NCBI GenBank assembly: GCA_950295325.1
Contig: OX485803.1
Coordinates: 51,413,554 to 51,477,553 of the forward strand
DNA length: 64,000 nucleotides
Direction: 5' to 3'
Source of the DNA: Polytrichum commune
Lineage: Eukaryota; Streptophyta; Polytrichopsida; Polytrichales; Polytrichaceae
Shown one piece after another: positions 59,261-64,000 of the stretch (positions within the stretch are counted from its first letter, which is position 1; every line of letters begins with the position of its first letter). Below the pieces are notes generated by a model. The model was not told the origin of the DNA, made no database searches, and saw only the letters and a program-made list of their open reading frames with translations. Both the position numbers and the translations under genes were made by a program.

Positions 59261-61621
59261 TCAGTAATGTTGCTCCATATGGTTTTGTTGACCGGACTTG
59301 CGATATATTAAACCCAATTTTCCAGTACGTAGATTTACTAAGAGGACCTGTGCTCTTGTAATTTTACTGTATCCCTGTTCTTTCTTATACAATCTAAGGT
59401 AGAAATTCCTAGATTGATAGGTTAAGACAAACACTTGGGTACTGTTGGATGTTTTGCTTGGCCTAAGTCCAAGAACAAAGTGTTTTGGAGGAAGAGTTAA
59501 GACTGACCTCTCCATGTGGTCAATGACCTGCATGAGATCGAATTTAATAGCCGGAAACGACCCTAGTCGAAGGAATTTTATCAGTCGACTTTTTAATTTG
59601 TGTCGTCGAAAACCGTTTGCAGTGAGGACTTGTAGCAAAAATTCCAGTTCGTTCAAGACATCGTGAACGTTGTTTGTCAGGTACATGATTGGAAATGCCT
59701 GAGATTGGATGATGTTATAGGATTGAGACACGCTTCGATTGGACCTAAATTGTAGGAACTGGGAGCATTGGAATGGGAGGTTCCTGCGTTTATCGAATTT
59801 GTGAGTTCGAAACAGGACATCTACTTCATTTATGATGGATATTTGTAAATTCATGAAATGAGCGCTGGTTCCACGTTGTGGGAAAAAGGCGGAAAACCTG
59901 TCAATTTCCGCTTTAATTTCAACAATTCCCAACGGATATATCCAATAGGGGTTGGACGGAATTCTCTCTGCGTTCGGATCCAAGAACTGTGAAATATCTC
60001 CGTTATTCAAGATACATAAGTCGTCTATATATCGGAAGGAATGCCTGAATCTCTTCATGAGATCAGTTCGTCCGAGTTTTGCAAGCCTAGATATAAAACT
60101 TGATTCGTAGTGTAAGAAGTATAAATTACACCATAGTGGGCTACAGGAGAAGCCCATGGGGATACCGGAGATCTGTTTCCAGACGCGGTCACCAAGCGTC
60201 ACAAAACAGTGCGTACTCAACCATTGGTTGAGAAGTACCAGTCTTTCCTCATCGATTTTGACCCATAAGCTAGAGTTTGGGGGCTGCGATGCCCATTTCG
60301 CAGAAGAGGCTATCATCTTGTCCTCATCAAAACGTACCCAAAGTTTCTGTTCGGATTTAGGGTGGTCAATTCTCTTTTTCCGGTAAGCAAATGAAATGAG
60401 TTGCGAAATGGCCCCCATCAGATTGTCGCTTCCTTCTAGTGGTATGGCTTCATAGCAATGTGCTATATCGGCAACAAAAATATCATGAACTTTATCTGGC
60501 ATATTGAGTGTCAGATCCAAGACTGAATCAATAATCCATAAATTTGACGTTTTACTACCCATTAACGTACTATACGTCTGACTCCGTTTTGCAAACCACT
60601 GTTTAAGTGTAGGAAGGATCCCCTTCAAAGCCACAGTGATGAATTGCGCAATGGTAGAAAAAATAGAGTTATGGGCATTCGTGAGCCATTAATAAGCATT
60701 TTTATGTTGTTTGAATGTACCCATTAAATATGGGAGTCGTGCTATATGTATAGGGATTTCAGGAAGCAGTGAACAGATATCTTCGAATAACTCCTCCGCT
60801 TTCAACAGAGGGTCAATCCATGAATCATTTAGTCGACACGGGGCAAAGTCTTTACCCTGTAATCGCAATAAGGCTTGGGCTCGTATGTGATTGATGCAGA
60901 TTAAGCTTGCATTAGAAGCACCTTTATCTAACCCAGCTACGAACAGGAATTGGTGTATCCATTGAAGCTCATCTGTGGCTGACTGGATTTTTCTCCAAGA
61001 TGGTTGTGAGTATTTGAACCCTCCTTCATTCCTGGATGCTTTTTCTTTTAGAATTGCCCATGTACTATTTCTGATCCATAGAACTTGATCAGAGGGGTCA
61101 ATGTGTAGGATGAGACAAACATGTTGCCAGACATCAAGAACTGTTTCAACGACTTCATGTAATAGGGTTTGTCTCAAGGGAATGTGGTTGAGCCCGCTGT
61201 TGAAATTACTTCTTAAAGTACTATCACGGATGATGTCATTATCCATTGTGCGAACATGACTCTCCATTATCGATGGGATTCGACGATCATGGCTTGTCCC
61301 GGCAGTCTTTGGGTCCAAATATTTAGAGAATATTTTTTGTAAGTTACAGGGCCATGGTGAAATAAACGTACCCTCATTAAAAGAAAAATCCCGAAAGACC
61401 TTTGCTGGTTTGTAGACCATAGACCGAAACTGGTCGTGGTATTTCCAGCCAAATGTTATACATTCGAGATATGGTATGAGATCCTCATATCCTTGTCTCT
61501 TTAAAGCCTCCTCACACGTAAATCGGATGTTAATCCACTCCATCGCTCTATTAGGGTATAGAGAATGAACAAACCCTATTCGTTTCAAGTTAGATTCCTT
61601 ACTCAGCGTGTTTCTTCCCAA
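59261..61621 (-). pseudogene. Penelope/rvt-type reverse transcriptase, copy 1
   Basis: One continuous frame of about 787 codons broken by a single TAA at 60689-60691. Fingers: LPYLMGTFKQHKNAY, stop, WLTNAHNSIFS (motif 1, KxHK type). Palm: IFVADIAHCYEAIPL (motif A), GIPMGFSCSPLWCNLYFLHYE shortened to its core GIPMGFSCSPLW (motif B), FRYIDDLCIL (motif C), then AHFMNLQIS (motif D). The C terminus has VFVLTYQSR and LIYRKSG, like the thumb-to-linker part of Penelope-like proteins. The N-terminal extension has GLNHIPLRQT. No GIY-YIG endonuclease is seen on either side, so it is an endonuclease-minus or truncated Penelope relative, or a cellular rvt gene. The single TAA at a probable Arg codon implies recent loss. 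No ATG is seen at the 5' end. Confidence 0.8.
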
Positions 61622-61701
61622 AACATCATGGATAATCCTTCGTGAAATGGCAGAGGTAGGAATAAGATCTGTTACATACCAGAGTCAATGTGTCAGATTT
61701 T

Positions 61702-62301
61702 TCAATCCCAGTTAATCGTTCTGCCAAAAACTGGAGAAGAGATAGTGGACGTATTAGATCCGCTTCTTGAGCCCTCCGTCCTATTCTGGATCTCATTATT
61801 GTGAGAATGAAACTCCCTGGGATGATCATGAACATATGTTGAATTTCGTGCTCCTGTATTAGCATGTTGCTGAAGAATGGATGAACCACCCGCTCCAAAG
61901 CGTCGGTGATTATTGTTGTTGTATGCCCCGCGACCTCTTCCTGTCCCTTGGTTAGCCGGTCTGTGGTATGATGAGAAGCCACGTCCACGGCCAGGGTTAT
62001 AAGTGCGCTTGTATGGTGTGCTCCCTGAGTCCTTGTTAAGATCAGGCAACGCCCTTTTGAAGGACAAATTAGTGGATTGTCCAATGCCTGCATTTGAGCT
62101 CGGACGAATCATTTGTTCGATTTTGCGGATACCTGCCCCTTCCCCATATTTTGATAGCAATTTGCTATTGGAATTAGTAGCATACTCCAGAGCCCCTTCT
62201 ACCATCATGTTTCGGATGTATGCGAATGTAACGGATGCTTTGACAGCGTCTCTCGCCGCAGTCTCCAGCCATCCGACAACAGCAACGTATTTGGAACACA
62301 A
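61702..62301 (-). pseudogene. RG-rich companion frame of the RT element, 5'-truncated
   Basis: An open frame of 200 codons without an ATG, beginning just after the junction at about 62306. The first ~80 residues look globular (GWLETAARDAVKASVTFAY). The rest is rich in R, G, N, S and Y (YNPGRGRGFSSYHRPA, GTGRGRGAYNNNN), typical of RNA-binding RGG proteins. It ends 80 bp before the RT frame, in a different phase. A gag-like RNA-binding ORF1 for the same element is plausible. The missing N terminus suggests a 5'-truncated insertion. Confidence 0.5.
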
Positions 62302-62309
62302 CTCCTAAT

Positions 62310-63300
62310 GAGGAAATAAATTTCATTGCCTTATAGAGTGTGTTTTGTCCTAATACATGTATAGATTCAAAACATCTAGTAATATCTATTACATAGATAT
62401 TATTGATCATTGGTGGTATATTTAGGGTAAAGTCAGTTATTGAATCAATGATCCAATACAATGACGTATCTATATTTAAGAATCTTTTATAGCCTTCAAC
62501 ATTTGTGTGGGCCCATTCCTTAACTTCTTCTAGAATTGACATAGTAGAATTTATTAAAAGAATGTTGATATTGACATAAATGGATCCAAAAGTATTAGAT
62601 ATCCATATATATGATTTTTTATGGAACTTATAGTTTGTTATTGTGTAAGGTAATTTTTCCTTATATAAGAATAGTTCAAGTATAATTGAAAATAGATATT
62701 ATATTATTTTACTACTAATTTCTTCAATGGATCCTCAAATGTTATTAGTGCAACATGGTTAGAAATCGGATCCATTTAATCTAGCAAGGATTTAGAATCC
62801 TATATGTGAGATACATATAAAACATGAATTATTGGTTGTTTTATCAAGGCTATAAACAAATACATGTTTGAATATCCACGATAATTCATCATCCATAAAT
62901 TTGTTAGAGAATAAGTAGGATTTAAAATATTGAACCCATACAAATTAATTTTCAAGACTGATACAAGGATTTCCTTACATCTTGTGCACACCATCTTGGT
63001 GTCACTATTGATCTTCAAACATCCTCATATCTGTAAACCTTATACACTTGAAAAATCTATCAACTACCATTTGAATAGTTTCTTGTACATTAGTATTTTT
63101 AAAGGAATATAATTTAGTTCTAATGTAATAATTTTCCTAAGTCCAAGATGATGAATAATATTGGTATCTATGGTACTTACATGTGTCATTGGATTATCCA
63201 AATTATTATGTATAATTTTATGATCAATAAATTTATGAAATCTCTTGGCCTTATTACATATACATTCATAAGACCCATTGATAAACAATCATATATTATT
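62310..63300 (-). pseudogene. Penelope/rvt-type reverse transcriptase, copy 2, AT-rich and truncated
   Basis: Decayed relative of copy 1 on the same strand. Matching pieces in order: THVSTIDTNII...LNYIPLK (about 63200-63110) against SHVRTMDNDII...LNHIPLR; MDDELSWIFKHVFVYSLDK (about 62890-62830) against TDELQWIHQFLFVAGLDK; KLPYTITNYKFHKKSYIWIS (about 62670-62610) against RLPYLMGTFKQHKNAY-WLT; and LYWIIDSITDFTLNIPP, NIYVIDITRCFESI (62460-62370) against motif A of copy 1. It stops abruptly at about 62310, before motif B. It has several stops and shifts, and is far more AT-rich than copy 1. Confidence 0.75.
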
Positions 63301-64000
63301 ATTTTTTAAAACTACAACATGATTATAACAATACTTAAATATAATTGAAAATAAGCTCCAAGAAAATATCAATTTAAATAAGATCAGTATGATTTGAGAT
63401 ATGGATAAGTGTGTGAATACTTCAAAAAATAACATTTTTATGTAAATGCATTTTAGCGCTTGGCTACAATACTTGACATATATTATGCTAGATCTATTTG
63501 ATTTTTTGATAAGTGAAACAAAATTTCTTCCAAATGTATTAGGAAATGAAATTTTTTCGTCCTCTATAATCACAAAAATCATTAATCAACCAATAGATAC
63601 TTAACTTATAAAGTTCTTTAATTCAACCAATTTCTTCCAGCACATAAAATTATTAGAGATGATTAGAACTTAGATACTACAAATAGCATTAAGTAGCAAT
63701 GCTACTATGATATCTTTTGGATCCAGAATATTTGTTGGACTTGAATTATTAATATTATTAATTTTAGTACTATTAGTTAGAATTATTTTGATTTTAATCT
63801 AATCTAGGTTAATATAAATTTTTTTAACATTGGTTTTTATCTTTAAAACTTTTATAATAAATGCTAAATAGTAAAAATAACTACCTAAATCGATAAAAAA
63901 AAACTAAATAAATTTTAAATGTAGCACTACCTTAGTATTTTGAAATTATTAATTTGTAGACACAAAATAATATTATGCACATTATTATTCCAAGATAAAA
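63301..64000. other. AT-rich tail of the window, no gene recognised
   Basis: Strongly AT-rich. Could contain the decayed 5' part of RT copy 2, but no alignable motif was seen. Confidence 0.5.

Noticed and set aside
59261-62301. DIRS-type element, suggested by the RG-rich frame before an RT
   Set aside because: The RT motifs are Penelope/rvt type, not DIRS, and no tyrosine recombinase or split repeats are seen.
1-64000. CRISPR array or bacterial operon
   Set aside because: No short regularly spaced repeats with unique spacers; the intron-bearing gene and transposons are eukaryotic.

Overview
The window looks like nuclear DNA of a land plant. The one clear host gene is a five-exon mitochondrial HSP70 with plant-type introns, and almost everything else is transposon-derived or simple sequence. 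A fern, lycophyte or other non-angiosperm is my weak guess, from the unusual LINE and Penelope-like elements; the sequence does not settle it.

Layout. 0-13 kb: gene-poor, with a fold-back repeat split by a TTA-flanked MITE (585-946), a TATA-box promoter with a possible spliced non-coding transcript (about 1.15-2.2 kb), a degenerate tandem array (2.5-4.3 kb), a MITE carrying a triplicated 79-bp unit (8.7-9.15 kb) and a ~104-bp degenerate array (12.1-12.66 kb). 13-27 kb: a precisely bounded hAT element with perfect 8-bp target duplications (13376-14478), two long hairpins, several dispersed MITE-like repeats and a second TTA-MITE (22049-22650). 27.76-32.15 kb, minus strand: mitochondrial HSP70, apparently intact. 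32-43 kb: a ~70-bp minisatellite, a 5S-rRNA-like segment (34.35-34.46 kb), a third TTA-MITE (35690-36171), microsatellites and a pyrimidine-biased tract.

43.4-57.7 kb, minus strand: a very large non-LTR retrotransposon. Its second frame encodes, in order, a 2A-like ribosome-skipping motif, an APE-type endonuclease, a reverse transcriptase, a segment resembling a Dam-type methyltransferase, RNase H, a CCHC knuckle and a PD-(D/E)xK restriction-like endonuclease. Two endonucleases in one LINE is the hallmark of the Dualen/RandI clade known from green algae. ORF1 (RRM-like plus coiled coil) is split by a pogo/Tigger DNA transposon (52708-54290); removing the transposon and one TA rejoins ORF1 in frame. 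The 5' leader carries ~420-520-bp tandem monomers. The LINE is dead: it has several frameshifts and stops.

59.2-63.3 kb, minus strand: two copies of a Penelope/rvt-type reverse transcriptase. The proximal copy has one internal stop and an RG-rich companion frame. The distal copy is AT-rich and abuts it at about 62.31 kb. The remaining 0.7 kb is AT-rich and featureless.

No complete tRNA or rRNA gene, CRISPR array or bacterial-type feature was seen. Intergenic boundaries are approximate unless a terminal repeat or splice site is cited.
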